Shown: piece after piece, positions 8,069 to 17,155 of the stretch
Position numbering within the stretch: the first letter of the stretch is position 1
How the letters are laid out: every line of letters starts with the position of its first letter
Assembly (NCBI RefSeq): GCF_023218075.1
Contig: NZ_JALPTB010000034.1
Location: forward strand, 1-64,000
Source: Rhodococcus sp. HM1
GTDB taxonomy: Bacteria > Actinomycetota > Actinomycetes > Mycobacteriales > Mycobacteriaceae
DNA: 64,000 bases
Reading direction: 5' to 3'
Program-made: the position numbers and the translations under genes
The notes under the pieces: generated by a model
The model's database searches: none
What the model saw: only the letters and a program-made list of their open reading frames with translations
Told to the model about the DNA's origin: nothing

Positions 8069-8911
8069 CTACTCGAACAGATCGGGCAGTCCGTCGGACA
8101 CCCTGTTCGGGAACTCGGGGTCGCGCTTGCCGAGAAACGCCTCGACCCCTTCCTTCACGTCGTCCGACGTGCCACGGACGTAGATGCCGATCGATTCGGC
8201 ACGATGCGCGATCTCGGGTTCGGGTGCACCGAGCATCCGCCACATCAGCTGACGGGTCAGCGCGACCGAGACCGGCGCGGTGCCGGTCACGAGTTCGCGG
8301 GCGAGCTCGACCGCCCGGTCCAGCACCTGATCGGCCGGAACCAGCTCACGGACGAGCCCACGCTCGAGTGCTTCCTGGGCCGGCACCATCCGGCCACCCA
8401 CCGTCCACTCGACCGCGGTCGAGATTCCCACCGCCCGCGGCAGGAACCACGTCGAGCAGGCTTCCGGCACGAGCCCGCGCCGCGCGAACACGAAACCGAA
8501 TTTGGCTGTGTCCGCTGCGATTCGGATGTCCGCCGGCAGTGTCATGGTGACACCGACCCCGGCGGCGGGTCCGTTGATCGCCGCGATCACCGGCTTGAGC
8601 GACCGGTAGATCCGCAGCGAGACCTGTCCTCCGGTGTCCGGCGGGGCCCCTCCCGTCTCGGGATCGTCGCCGAGGACGAACGTGTCGCCACCGGCCGCGA
8701 GATCGGCGCCGGCGCAGAACGCACGTCCGGTTCCGGTCAGGACGACCGCCCGCACCGAGTCGTCCGCATCCGTCTCGTCGAAGATCGCGCCGAGCTTGTG
8801 GCACATCTCGTTGGTGAATGCGTTGAGCCGATCGGGTCGGTTCAGTCTGACGATCGCGATCTCGTCGCGACGTTCGAGGACGACGATGTCGTCGATTCCT
8901 GCTTCGGGCAC
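8069..8911 (-). CDS. Enoyl-CoA hydratase/isomerase-family protein (crotonase)
   Basis: A 280-residue crotonase-fold protein. The CoA and oxyanion-hole segment FCAGADL lies near residue 68, and the second oxyanion loop GPAAGVGVT near 116. The active-site helix reads RRGLVPEACSTWFLPR, with a Glu in the position used by PaaG-like and hydratase members. The first hydratase Glu position (GGGCE in the classical enzyme) is Thr here, so activity may be isomerase, hydratase or another crotonase reaction. The GTG start has AAGGAAG upstream. It lies 38 bp downstream of an acyl-CoA synthetase gene, so an acyl-CoA made by that enzyme is the likely substrate chain. Confidence 0.85.
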   Translation of the reverse strand: MPEAGIDDIVVLERRDEIAIVRLNRPDRLNAFTNEMCHKLGAIFDETDADDSVRAVVLTGTGRAFCAGADLAAGGDTFVLGDDPETGGAPPDTGGQVSLRIYRSLKPVIAAINGPAAGVGVTMTLPADIRIAADTAKFGFVFARRGLVPEACSTWFLPRAVGISTAVEWTVGGRMVPAQEALERGLVRELVPADQVLDRAVELARELVTGTAPVSVALTRQLMWRMLGAPEPEIAHRAESIGIYVRGTSDDVKEGVEAFLGKRDPEFPNRVSDGLPDLFE

Positions 8912-8949
8912 TTGATTGCTTCCTTCCGGGGCCCGCGGACCTGTGTAGG

Positions 8950-10467
8950 TCAGCGCACCTTGTCGAAACGCTCCGACACGTCCTTGTACTCGGACCGGAT
9001 CGCGGTCTTCGACAGCTTGCCGCTGGGGAGCCGCGGCAGCGGCTCGTCGCGGATCACGACGTAACGCGGAACCTTGTAATCGGCCATCAACCGGTCGCAG
9101 TGTTCGATGATCGTCGCCTCGTCGACACCGTCGCCGACGGTCACGATCGCTGCCGGGGTCTCGCCGAACCGCTCGTCGGACGCCGCGATCACCGCGACCT
9201 CCTGGACACCGGGGATCTCGCCGATGACGCGCTCGATCTCGACGGGCGAGACGTTGATGCCGCCGGTGATGATGAGGTCCTTGAGACGATCGACGAACTT
9301 GACGCGTCCCTCGGCGTCGAGGGTGCCGAGGTCGCCGCTATGCAGCCAGCCGTCGCGCAGCGCGGACGCGGTGGACTCCTCGTCGTTCCAGTACCCGGGG
9401 GTCACGCCGGGACCGCGCAGCAGGATTTCGCCTTCCTCGCCCGGGTCGGCGTCGGTGCCGTCGTCACGGACGACCTTCAGTTCGGTGAAGATCGAGCCGG
9501 AGCCGCACGAGTCCGGGTGATCGAACGCCTCGGCGACGAGCGTCGCGGTCGCGACACCACCGGCTTCGGTCATGCCGTAGATCTGGCGCAACGCGACGCC
9601 CTTGTCGGCCCAGCGCTTCAGCAGCGCCGGCGCGACCGCGGCGCCACCGACGATCGCGGTGCGCAGCGAGGACAGGTCGGCCTTCTCGAATTCGGGTGCC
9701 CGCGAGATCGCCTCGAAGATGAGCGGCACACCGAAGATCGCCTGCACCTTGTGTTCGCCGAGGAGCGTGGCCGCCCGTCCCGGATCAAGTTCCTTCTCGA
9801 TCACGAGGGTGCCGCCGAGGACGGTCGTCATGATCAGGCCCCACACCAGACCCGGGGTGAACACGAGCGGAAGCACCAGCAGCGACGTGGAGCCGGGCCG
9901 GAAGCCTTCCTCGGTGAGAGTGGCCTCGAAGACGATGTTGAGCAGGGTGCGGTTGGTGCAGATGACACCCTTGGACAGCCCGGTCGAACCGCTGGTGAAC
10001 AGCAGTGCCGTCGGCTCGTCGGGGTCGAGGTCGACACGGAAGTCGTCCTGCTCGCCCTCGCGGAGCGGGGTGATGTCGTCGAACGTGAGCGTGGCGAAGG
10101 TGTCGCCGAGCTCTCGGGCCTCCTCGACCGTGCCGGTGAACTCGGCCGGTCCGATGACCAGGACGGCGCCGGCATCGTCGACCACCTTGCGGAGCTCGGC
10201 GGGCTTGAAACGCGGGTTGAGCGGAACGAGCACCGCACCGGCCTTGAGCACACCGAGCGCGACGACCGGCCAGGTCAGCGAGTTCGGGCCGAGCACGCCC
10301 ACCCGCTCGCCGGGCTTGATTCCGCGATCGACGACGGCGCGAGCGATGCGGCTCGACCAATCCTGGAGCTCGCGATAAGTGAGGGCTTCGCCCGCGACGA
10401 TGATCGCGTTCTGCTCGCCTTTGGTCTTCGCCCACCAATGCAATGCCGAGCCGACGGTGGTAGCCAT
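8950..10467 (-). CDS. Acyl-CoA synthetase (AMP-forming ligase) 1
   Basis: A 505-residue ANL-superfamily adenylating enzyme. It has the phosphate loop TSGSTGLSKG (residues 158-167), YGMTEAGG near 303, the hinge region SGDLG with VDRLKDLIITGG, and the C-terminal lysine motif PSGKLSK. It should convert a carboxylic acid, ATP and CoA to an acyl-CoA in the cytoplasm. ATG 10467 follows AAGGGAGAC. It forms an operon with the crotonase downstream, driven by the promoter at 10576-10604. It is clearly paralogous to the synthetase at 36848-38371 (same domain lengths, both ending with KVR). Substrate chain type cannot be read from sequence. Confidence 0.9.
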   Translation of the reverse strand: MATTVGSALHWWAKTKGEQNAIIVAGEALTYRELQDWSSRIARAVVDRGIKPGERVGVLGPNSLTWPVVALGVLKAGAVLVPLNPRFKPAELRKVVDDAGAVLVIGPAEFTGTVEEARELGDTFATLTFDDITPLREGEQDDFRVDLDPDEPTALLFTSGSTGLSKGVICTNRTLLNIVFEATLTEEGFRPGSTSLLVLPLVFTPGLVWGLIMTTVLGGTLVIEKELDPGRAATLLGEHKVQAIFGVPLIFEAISRAPEFEKADLSSLRTAIVGGAAVAPALLKRWADKGVALRQIYGMTEAGGVATATLVAEAFDHPDSCGSGSIFTELKVVRDDGTDADPGEEGEILLRGPGVTPGYWNDEESTASALRDGWLHSGDLGTLDAEGRVKFVDRLKDLIITGGINVSPVEIERVIGEIPGVQEVAVIAASDERFGETPAAIVTVGDGVDEATIIEHCDRLMADYKVPRYVVIRDEPLPRLPSGKLSKTAIRSEYKDVSERFDKVR

Positions 10468-10575
10468 GTCTCCCTTGCCTTTCCCGTACCGAGAAGAATC
10501 CGAATCGGGTTTGTCCCCAGAAGTTTTCAGCGCGAATGAATCGAGGAGACGGGGTCCTCACGTCGCGTGTGATCC

Positions 10576-10604
10576 ACGCTATCCGCATTTCTGTGAGACG
10601 TCAA
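10576..10604 (-). promoter_or_regulatory. Promoter of the acyl-CoA synthetase/crotonase operon
   Basis: The minus strand reads TTGACG-N17-TAGCGT, starting right at the stop codon of the upstream MFS gene. The -35 and the 11 bases before it match the P450-operon promoter (ACARATTTYGATTGACGTC in both), suggesting a shared activator or repressor site. Confidence 0.55.
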
Positions 10605-12038
10605 TCAAAATCTGTTACTTGCAAAGCGCGGGACGCTCGCGACGAGTCCCGCAGCCAGTGCCGTCACTCCCCCGACCACGAAGACGGCCACATACGCTCC
10701 TTCGGAGGGAATGCCGGTCTCCGCGATCGTGTTCGACGCAAGCAGCGTTCCCACCAGCGCACCGGCCAGCGAACTGCCGAACGTCCGCGCGATTGCGTTG
10801 ACACCGTTCGCAACACCGGTGTCCCGCAGCGGCACGTGCTCCACGAGCATCGCCGGCAGCGCGCCGTACGCGACGCAGACGAATGCATTGAGAATCGCCA
10901 CCGCCGTGATCATCTGCCAGGTATGGTCGTGGGCCAGAATCAGGAACACGAACCCGCACACGCCGACGGCACACGCCGTCGCGAGAACCCGGTCTGCACG
11001 GAACCTGCGGACCAGGAACCCGCTGATCGCGGCCGCGACGACGCCCACGACCTGCCCCGGCAGCAGATACACCAGACTCGTCACGAGGACCGACGCGCCG
11101 AACCCGTACCCCGCGTCGCCGCGGGAGACCTGCACGAACATCGCAATCGCCAAGAACTGCACGAACATCGCGATGCCCACCAGGAACGCGGCGAGGTGCG
11201 CCGGTGCCACCGCGCGAGCCGTGAGAAGGGCCGGAGCCACCAGTGGTTCGGCGCACCGTCGTTGGCGCCGGTACCAGGCGACGAGCACGAGGACACCGCC
11301 GGCGGCACAACCGAGCGTCGGTACGGACACCCAGCCCCAGGTCCCGCCCTGCGCCGGTGCCAGCAGTAGCGCGGACAGGCCGATCGCGAGCCCGAGTGCG
11401 CTCCGGACGTCGAACCCCGCTCCGGCACCGGAACCGGCGCTGCGGGGCACCACCGCCCAGGCGATGACAAGAGCGAGCAGCGCGAGCACCACCAGCAACC
11501 AGAACACGCGGCGATAGTCGTCGCCCTCTCTGTAGAGCAGTCCGGCCGCGATCATTCCCGCACCGCCCCCGACGCTCATCGTTCCGGACATGACGCCGAG
11601 CGCGGGCGTGAGCCGATGCGAGCCGAGTGCGCTGCGCAGGACGGCAACCCCGATCGGAAACAGAGCGAACGAAGTCCCCTGCAGTGCACGGCCGGCGACG
11701 AGCACGGGCAACGAGTCCCACGCAACGCACAGCAAGGACCCCACGAGCACCACGCCGAGAATCCCGAGCAGTACCTTCCGAGGCCCACGCCGGTCGGCAA
11801 GCCTCCCGAGCAGAGGGGTGGAAACGGTGGCGGCGAGGAGATTCGCCGTCACGATCCACCCGGCGGCGTTCGTACCCACCTCCAGTTGCGTCGCCATCGC
11901 CGGCATCAGCGGCACCACGGCGGTCTGCATGACCGCCGTGATCATCACGACGAAACACAGTGCAGGAATCAGCACACCGGGCGGGACGGTGGGGTTGCGT
12001 ACCCCTCCCCTCGCGGTGGCGAGTCGTTGGGTCACCAT
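10605..12038 (-). CDS. MFS transporter, DHA2-like (14-helix type)
   Basis: A 477-residue, very hydrophobic inner-membrane protein. The MFS loop motif GRLADRRGPRK lies near residue 78 and the antiporter-type motif in helix 5 (MSGTMSVGGGAGMIA) near 150. About 14 membrane segments can be picked out, as in proton-driven drug or metabolite exporters of the DHA2 group. ATG 12038 lies 9 bp past the stop of the reductase gene, so the two form an operon read from 13.0 kb. In this setting it may export a toxic substrate or intermediate, or import substrate; sequence does not decide. Confidence 0.85.
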   Translation of the reverse strand: MVTQRLATARGGVRNPTVPPGVLIPALCFVVMITAVMQTAVVPLMPAMATQLEVGTNAAGWIVTANLLAATVSTPLLGRLADRRGPRKVLLGILGVVLVGSLLCVAWDSLPVLVAGRALQGTSFALFPIGVAVLRSALGSHRLTPALGVMSGTMSVGGGAGMIAAGLLYREGDDYRRVFWLLVVLALLALVIAWAVVPRSAGSGAGAGFDVRSALGLAIGLSALLLAPAQGGTWGWVSVPTLGCAAGGVLVLVAWYRRQRRCAEPLVAPALLTARAVAPAHLAAFLVGIAMFVQFLAIAMFVQVSRGDAGYGFGASVLVTSLVYLLPGQVVGVVAAAISGFLVRRFRADRVLATACAVGVCGFVFLILAHDHTWQMITAVAILNAFVCVAYGALPAMLVEHVPLRDTGVANGVNAIARTFGSSLAGALVGTLLASNTIAETGIPSEGAYVAVFVVGGVTALAAGLVASVPRFASNRF

Positions 12039-12047
12039 AGGCCGGAT

Positions 12048-13010
12048 CTAGAGGTCCAGGGTGAGTTTCGCTGTGCAGCTGCGGGATACGCAGATCATCA
12101 TGCAGTCGTTCTCGGCCTGCTCGTCTTCGGTGAGCACCGAGTCGCGATGATCCGGCACGCCGTCCAGCACGGCGGTTTCGCACGTGCCGCACGTCCCCTC
12201 GCGGCACGAGAACGACACGTCGACACCGGCGCGGAGTACCGCGTCGAGAAGGGTCTCCGACGCGTCGACGGTGATCGTCCTGCCCGATTGCCGGAGCTCG
12301 ACGTCGAACGCCTGGTCGACGGCATCGGCCGGACGCTCCTTGGCCGCGAACCGTTCGACGTGCAGGGCGATACCGGCACGGTTGCGGCACTCGTTCTCGA
12401 TGGCCTGCAGGAGCGGCTCCGGCCCGCAGCAGTACACGCCGGTGCCGGCGGCCACGGCGTCGAGCTCGCCCGCCAGATCGAGGAGGCCGTATTCGTCCTG
12501 GGGACGGAGCAGGACCCGGTCGGGATACCGGGCGGCGAGGTCGTCGGCGAAGGCCATGCTCGCGCGGGTGCGCCCGCCGTACAGCAGGCGCCAGTCGGCG
12601 CCGACCGCTTCCGCGGCCCGCACCATGGGCAGCAAGGGGGTGATGCCGATTCCGCCCGCGACGAAGAGGTACGACTGCGCGGGCTCGAAGCGGAAGTTGT
12701 TGCGGGGACCGGCGATGCTGACGAGGTCGCCGATCTGCAGCGAGTCGTGGACCCACCGCGAGCCACCGCGCCCGTTCTCCTCGCGCAGGACCGCGACGGT
12801 GAGGCAGGTGTCGTCGGCCGGGTCGCCGCACAGCGAATACTGCCGGACCGTCGACTCGTCGATGATGATGTCGATGTGCGAGCCGGGATCCCATGCGGGA
12901 ACGCGCCCACCGTCGGGGTCGGCGAATCGCACTGCCACGACGCCGTCCGCGACGACGTCCTTGCCGATCACCTGCATCTTGTCCTGCTCCGAGTTGCTGT
13001 GTGCGGCCAT
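12048..13010 (-). CDS. Phthalate-dioxygenase-type reductase (flavin plus [2Fe-2S]) for a Rieske oxygenase
   Basis: A 320-residue class IA oxygenase reductase. An N-terminal ferredoxin-reductase barrel binds flavin (RQYSLCGDP), then a NADH domain (AGGIGITPLLPM) and a C-terminal plant-type [2Fe-2S] domain with SCREGTCGTCE and a fourth Cys in CMMICVSRS. It takes electrons from NADH and hands them to a Rieske oxygenase. ATG 13010 was chosen for its GGGAG 5 nt upstream; a GTG at 13022 is the alternative. It is the only reductase of this class in the window, so it may serve both Rieske oxygenases (19376 and 51713). A regulon palindrome lies directly upstream at 13045-13068. Confidence 0.9.
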   Translation of the reverse strand: MAAHSNSEQDKMQVIGKDVVADGVVAVRFADPDGGRVPAWDPGSHIDIIIDESTVRQYSLCGDPADDTCLTVAVLREENGRGGSRWVHDSLQIGDLVSIAGPRNNFRFEPAQSYLFVAGGIGITPLLPMVRAAEAVGADWRLLYGGRTRASMAFADDLAARYPDRVLLRPQDEYGLLDLAGELDAVAAGTGVYCCGPEPLLQAIENECRNRAGIALHVERFAAKERPADAVDQAFDVELRQSGRTITVDASETLLDAVLRAGVDVSFSCREGTCGTCETAVLDGVPDHRDSVLTEDEQAENDCMMICVSRSCTAKLTLDL

Positions 13011-13044
13011 CAGTGCTCCCACTCCCCTGGACCTCGCCTACGCG

Positions 13045-13068
13045 CTAATCTTATGTAATTAGTTTTAG
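13045..13068. promoter_or_regulatory. Regulon palindrome (CTA-N7-TAG class) in a divergent promoter
   Basis: CTAATCTT, seven bases, then TAGTTTTAG. The core differs from CTA-N7-TAG by one base, with the A/T-rich arms seen at the other sites. It sits between the divergent reductase (minus) and SDR (plus) genes and could control both, including the TetR gene third in the plus-strand operon. Confidence 0.6.
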
Positions 13069-13122
13069 GGCGCGCAAGGCGCACCCGCGACCACACCGCA
13101 CGCAGCACCGGGAGAACACCGC

Positions 13123-13914
13123 ATGACCTCGACAGATACCGCCCACCCCGCCGACTCGGTCCTCGACCTCTTCAGGCTCGACGGGTCCGTCGCCGTCGTC
13201 ACCGGCGCCGGCAGCGGCCTCGGGGCCGGCTTCGCGCGCGCCCTCGCCGAGGCCGGCGCGGACGTCGTGATCGCCGCGCGCCGGCGCGACCGCCTCGAGG
13301 CCGTCGCCCCGGCGGTGGAGGCCACCGGCCGCCGCTGCCTCGTCGTCCCCACCGACGTCACCGACCCCGAGCAGTGCACCGCACTCGCCGAAGCCACGAT
13401 CGCCGAGTTCGGCCGCCTGGACATCCTGGTCAACAACGCCGGCGTCACCCATTCCGCACCCTCGACACGCGAGCGGCCCGAAGATTTCCGCGCCGTCATG
13501 GACGTGAATCTGTTCGGCGCCTACTGGGCGGCGCAGGCGTGCGGCCGCGTGATGAACCCCGGTTCGAGCATCGTGAACGTCGCGAGCATGCTCGGCCTGA
13601 TCAAGTCGGTTCTCCCCCAGGCCGCCTACGCCGCGAGCAAGGCCGGTCTCATCGGCCTCACCCGGGATCTGTCCCACCAGTGGTCGCAGCGAAAAGGCAT
13701 CCGCGTCAACGCGATCGCACCCGGTTTCGTCGAGACCGACCTGATCTCCGAGATGTCGTCGGATACGCTCGCGGAGTTCCTGCGCGGCTGCTCGCTCGGT
13801 CGCACCGCCACGCAGCGCGAGATCGACGCCGCTGTCGTGTTCCTCGCCAGCCGTGCCTCCGGCTACATCACCGGATCGACGCTCGCCGTCGACGGTGGCA
13901 CCTCCGGACACTGA
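13123..13914 (+). CDS. Short-chain dehydrogenase/reductase
   Basis: A 263-residue SDR with TGAGSGLG near residue 27, NNAG, the active-site Ser in NVASMLG and YAASK. An Arg-rich stretch after strand 2 (AARRRDR) favours NADP. The GGGAG ribosome site lies 8 nt before the ATG. It is the first gene of a plus-strand operon with an alpha/beta hydrolase (gap 43 bp) and a TetR gene (gap 81 bp), read from the palindromic promoter at 13045-13068. It probably oxidises a hydroxyacyl-CoA or cyclic alcohol intermediate; the exact step is unknown. Confidence 0.88.
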   Translation: MTSTDTAHPADSVLDLFRLDGSVAVVTGAGSGLGAGFARALAEAGADVVIAARRRDRLEAVAPAVEATGRRCLVVPTDVTDPEQCTALAEATIAEFGRLDILVNNAGVTHSAPSTRERPEDFRAVMDVNLFGAYWAAQACGRVMNPGSSIVNVASMLGLIKSVLPQAAYAASKAGLIGLTRDLSHQWSQRKGIRVNAIAPGFVETDLISEMSSDTLAEFLRGCSLGRTATQREIDAAVVFLASRASGYITGSTLAVDGGTSGH

Positions 13915-13957
13915 TTTTCTCGGACACCGATTCCGACGACCAAGGGACGACACACCG

Positions 13958-14821
13958 ATGACGATCTCCACCAGCACGACAAGACTTCGCGGCGACCGGG
14001 TTTCACTGGCCGCCGATCTCTGGGAACCGGCCTCCGAGCAGAAGGGCACGGTCCTGTTGCTGCACGGGGGCGGGCAGACACGGCACTCGTGGCAGCGCAC
14101 CGGAATCCGCCTCGCAACTCGAGGCTGGCGGGCTTACGCCGTCGACGCGCGCGGGCACGGCGACAGCGACTGGGCCCACGACGGCGACTACAGCAGCGAT
14201 GCGCACGCCCGCGACATCCGCACGATCGCCGACGAACTCGGGGAACCACCGGTACTCGTGGGTGCGTCGATGGGCGGAATGGCCTCGCTCATCGCCGCGG
14301 GAGACGACCCCGGACTCGCCCGGGCACTGGTGCTGGTGGACATCACCCCGAAATCCGAACCCGAGGGCCTGGCCAAGATCACCGGATTCATGCGGGCGGG
14401 ACTCGCCGGCTTCGACAGCCTGCACGACGCGCTCGACGCGGTGATCGCGTACAACCCGCACCGGAGCCGTCCCCCGCGGCTGGAGGGACTGCGCAAGAAC
14501 CTGCGTGAACGGGACGGCCGCTGGTACTGGCACTGGGACCCGCGGATGCTCGCCCACCGGACGAACCTTCCGGAAGCCGCCGCCGAGCGCGAAGCACGTG
14601 CACGGGCCGCCGCTCGCGGGGTCACGGTGCCGACCCTGCTCATTCGCGGGGCCCAGTCGGATGTGGTCAGCACCGAGGGTGCGCGCGAACTGCTCGAACT
14701 GATCCCCGGGGCACGGCACATCGACGTCGGCGGCGCGGGGCACATGGTGGGCGGCGACGACAACGACGTGCTGAGCCGGGGCCTGGTGGAGTTCCTCGAA
14801 GAGGCCGTGCTCACCGCGTGA
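13958..14821 (+). CDS. Alpha/beta-hydrolase
   Basis: A 287-residue alpha/beta-hydrolase. The oxyanion loop is LLHGGGQTRHSW, the nucleophile elbow GASMGGMAS (Ser), with an acid in RGAQSDVV and the catalytic His in GAGHMVGGDDND. The ATG has AAGGGA upstream. Enzymes of this shape hydrolyse esters, lactones or C-C bonds of ring-cleavage products. As the middle gene of the SDR-hydrolase-TetR operon it is likely catabolic. The sequence does not tell C-C hydrolase from esterase. Confidence 0.85.
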   Translation: MTISTSTTRLRGDRVSLAADLWEPASEQKGTVLLLHGGGQTRHSWQRTGIRLATRGWRAYAVDARGHGDSDWAHDGDYSSDAHARDIRTIADELGEPPVLVGASMGGMASLIAAGDDPGLARALVLVDITPKSEPEGLAKITGFMRAGLAGFDSLHDALDAVIAYNPHRSRPPRLEGLRKNLRERDGRWYWHWDPRMLAHRTNLPEAAAEREARARAAARGVTVPTLLIRGAQSDVVSTEGARELLELIPGARHIDVGGAGHMVGGDDNDVLSRGLVEFLEEAVLTA

Positions 14822-14902
14822 CCGCCGGGTCGACCGGAACGGATACGATTTCTTCCACCCTTCGAGCGGACCTGCCCGGAGGACCGTACTAGCCGAAAGC
14901 GA

Positions 14903-15562
14903 ATGATGGCCCGACCGTCGAAGCCTCTCATCAGTCGCGCGTCCGCGGTGGCCGCGTCCATCGAGATCATCGACTCCGAGGGACTCGATGCGTTCAGCCT
15001 GCCGCGCCTGGCGAAGCACCTCGGGGTGCGGGCGCCGTCCCTCTACCACCATTTCGCCGACAAGTCGGAGATCCTCGCCGCGGTCGCGCAGGAGATCGCC
15101 GGCAACATCCCGCTGCCACGGCGCAAGCCCGGCCCGGGATGGCCCGAGTACTTCGTGACCCTGAGTTCGAACTTCCGCAAGTCGATCCTCAAGCATCGCA
15201 ACGCCGCACCGATCCTGCTGCAGTACCTTCCCCGCGACCTGCTGATCGGCAGCTACGAGGACACCGCGCAGTTCCTGGAGAAGTCCGGGGTACCGGCCCG
15301 CCTGCACGTCCAGATTCTCGACGGCATGGAGCGGCTGACCCTCGGTGCGGTGCTGACCGAGGCCATGCGCAAGCCGAGCACGAAGAACACGATCTTCCCC
15401 CACGTCGATCCGGAATCGCAGCCGCTGTTGGCCCGGGCGCTCGCCGAGAACGAGTTCACCTCTCGCCAGTTGTTCGAGGAGATGATCCGCAGTTTCCTGT
15501 ACGGGGTGATGCGCAACGAGCCGGCCGGGCAGACCGAGGAACTGACCGTGTCGGCCAACTGA
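14903..15562 (+). CDS. TetR-family regulator, candidate master regulator of the catabolic block
   Basis: A 219-residue TetR protein with HTH segment FSLPRLAKHLGVRAPSLYHHF and a C-terminal domain unlike the other three TetRs here. The tandem ATGs at 14903 and 14906 have no good ribosome site directly upstream, and translation may depend on the preceding genes. It is the only regulator encoded within the 13-49 kb block whose promoters share the CTA-N7-TAG palindrome. It lies in an operon headed by one of those sites, so autoregulation fits. That it binds these sites is inference. The 3' end carries an exact 12-bp repeat that duplicates its last codons and stop. Confidence 0.85.
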   Translation: MMARPSKPLISRASAVAASIEIIDSEGLDAFSLPRLAKHLGVRAPSLYHHFADKSEILAAVAQEIAGNIPLPRRKPGPGWPEYFVTLSSNFRKSILKHRNAAPILLQYLPRDLLIGSYEDTAQFLEKSGVPARLHVQILDGMERLTLGAVLTEAMRKPSTKNTIFPHVDPESQPLLARALAENEFTSRQLFEEMIRSFLYGVMRNEPAGQTEELTVSAN

Positions 15563-15579
15563 CGGTTTCGGCCAACTGA
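15551..15579 (+). repeat. Tandem 12-bp repeat at the TetR 3' end
   Basis: TCGGCCAACTGA occurs at 15551-15562 and again at 15568-15579, five bases apart. The first copy encodes the last residues and stop. It is probably a small local duplication. Confidence 0.7.
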
Positions 15580-15597
15580 AGAGGGCGACAAGCACAA

Positions 15598-15632
15598 CGA
15601 CGCCCCCGCGGATCGAATCCGCGGGGGCGTCG
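15598..15632. terminator. Bidirectional terminator between convergent genes
   Basis: A perfect 16-bp inverted repeat with a 3-base loop between the TetR stop (plus) and the aldehyde dehydrogenase stop (minus). TTTG follows on the plus strand. Confidence 0.8.
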
Positions 15633-15648
15633 CCTTTGTGGAGCCCTG

Positions 15649-17136
15649 TCAGGCAGGCATGTGGACGGTCTTGGTCTCGAAGAACTCCTCGAGGCCCTCG
15701 ATGCCGCCTTCCCGGCCGAGGCCGGACTGCTTGTAGCCGCCGAACGGCAGGGTGAAGTCCATCGTCGCGGTGTTCACGCTGATGGTTCCGGTGCGGATGC
15801 GCCGCGCCACGTCGAAGCCGTGGTCGATGTCCTCGGTGTACACCGCACCCGACAGGCCGTACATCGAGTTGTTGGCGATCGCGATCGCGTCCTCCTCGTC
15901 CTCGTAGGTGATCACCGAGATGACCGGCCCGAAGACCTCTTCCTGCGCGATGCGGGAATCGGGTGCCACGTCGTCGAGCAGCGTCTGTGCGACGAAGAAG
16001 CCCTTGTCGAAGCCCTCCGGACGTCCGCCGCCGAGGACGACCTTGGCGCCTTCCTCCTTGGCGATGTCGATGTACCCGAGGACGCGGTCCTGCTGACGCT
16101 TCGACGCGAGCGGGCCGAGGAAGTTGGTCGGCTCCCACGGGTTGCCCATCGGCAGGGCGCCGTACGCGGCCTTCAGCGCCTCGAGCACCTCGTCGTGCCG
16201 CTTACGGGAGACGAGGACGCGGGTGAGGGCGATGCAGGCCTGACCCGACTGCATGCAGCCGCCCATGGGCAGCGTCTGCAGCACGTGGTTGATGTCGGCG
16301 TCGTCGAGGATGATCGCCGCGGACTTGCCGCCGAGTTCGAGGGAGACCCGCGCGATGCGCTCGCTCGCCAGCGACATGATGCGACGGCCCGCGGCGGTGC
16401 TGCCGGTGAACGTGATGTGGTCGACGTCCGGGTTGGTGACGAGGGTCTCCGACACCTCACGATCGGCGCACAGCACGCTCACGACGCCTTCGGGGATACG
16501 GCCTTCCGCGACCAGCTCGGCGATGACGTCCGCGAACACGGACGGTGAGAGCGGTGCCTCCGGAGCGGTCTTGAGCACGACCGAGCAGCCGGCCGCGAGC
16601 GCCGGGGCGAGCTTGAACGCGATCGTGCCGACCGGGCCGTTCCACGGGATGATCGCCGCGACCACACCGGTCGGTTCCTTGACGATGCGGGACACGCCAC
16701 CGCCGGCGCGGGGACGCTCCTCGCTGGTCTCGAACGTGCGGGCCACCGCGGCAACCGCCCGGAACAGACCACCGATCATCTGCTGGGTGGGTCCGCTGAC
16801 ACTCACGGGGACGCCGACCTCGACGACGCCGATGGTGGTCAGTTCGTCGAGGCGCCGCTCGAGGCGGTCGGCGATCTCGTCGATGACATCGGCGCGTTCG
16901 GCCATGGTGCGCGACGCCCACTCGCCCTTGTCGAACGACTCACGCGCCGCTGCAACCGCTTTGGCTACGTCGTCGACGGTAGCGGTGCGTACCCGCGCAA
17001 CCTTCTCCTCGGAGAACGAGTCGACGACGTCGACCCATTCGTCGCCGGTCGAGTCGACCCAGCGACCGCCGATGAACACCTGCTCGCGGTCGGCGATCGC
17101 CGGGATCGTCGATGTCGTGGCTTCGGTGGTGGACAT
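15649..17136 (-). CDS. Aldehyde dehydrogenase 1
   Basis: A 495-residue NAD(P)-dependent aldehyde dehydrogenase. The cofactor motif is FTGSTAAGRRI (about 243-253), the general base Glu267 sits in LELGGKSA, and the nucleophile Cys301 in SGQACIALTR. It oxidises an aldehyde to a carboxylic acid. ATG 17136 has AAGGAGC 8 nt upstream; the longer open frame is a shadow of the neighbouring SDR. It lies 19 bp after the mycofactocin-type SDR, forming a two-step alcohol to aldehyde to acid module. It is controlled from the palindrome at 18094-18106. Confidence 0.92.
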   Translation of the reverse strand: MSTTEATTSTIPAIADREQVFIGGRWVDSTGDEWVDVVDSFSEEKVARVRTATVDDVAKAVAAARESFDKGEWASRTMAERADVIDEIADRLERRLDELTTIGVVEVGVPVSVSGPTQQMIGGLFRAVAAVARTFETSEERPRAGGGVSRIVKEPTGVVAAIIPWNGPVGTIAFKLAPALAAGCSVVLKTAPEAPLSPSVFADVIAELVAEGRIPEGVVSVLCADREVSETLVTNPDVDHITFTGSTAAGRRIMSLASERIARVSLELGGKSAAIILDDADINHVLQTLPMGGCMQSGQACIALTRVLVSRKRHDEVLEALKAAYGALPMGNPWEPTNFLGPLASKRQQDRVLGYIDIAKEEGAKVVLGGGRPEGFDKGFFVAQTLLDDVAPDSRIAQEEVFGPVISVITYEDEEDAIAIANNSMYGLSGAVYTEDIDHGFDVARRIRTGTISVNTATMDFTLPFGGYKQSGLGREGGIEGLEEFFETKTVHMPA

Positions 17137-17155
17137 GCGTGAAAGCTCCTTCGCT

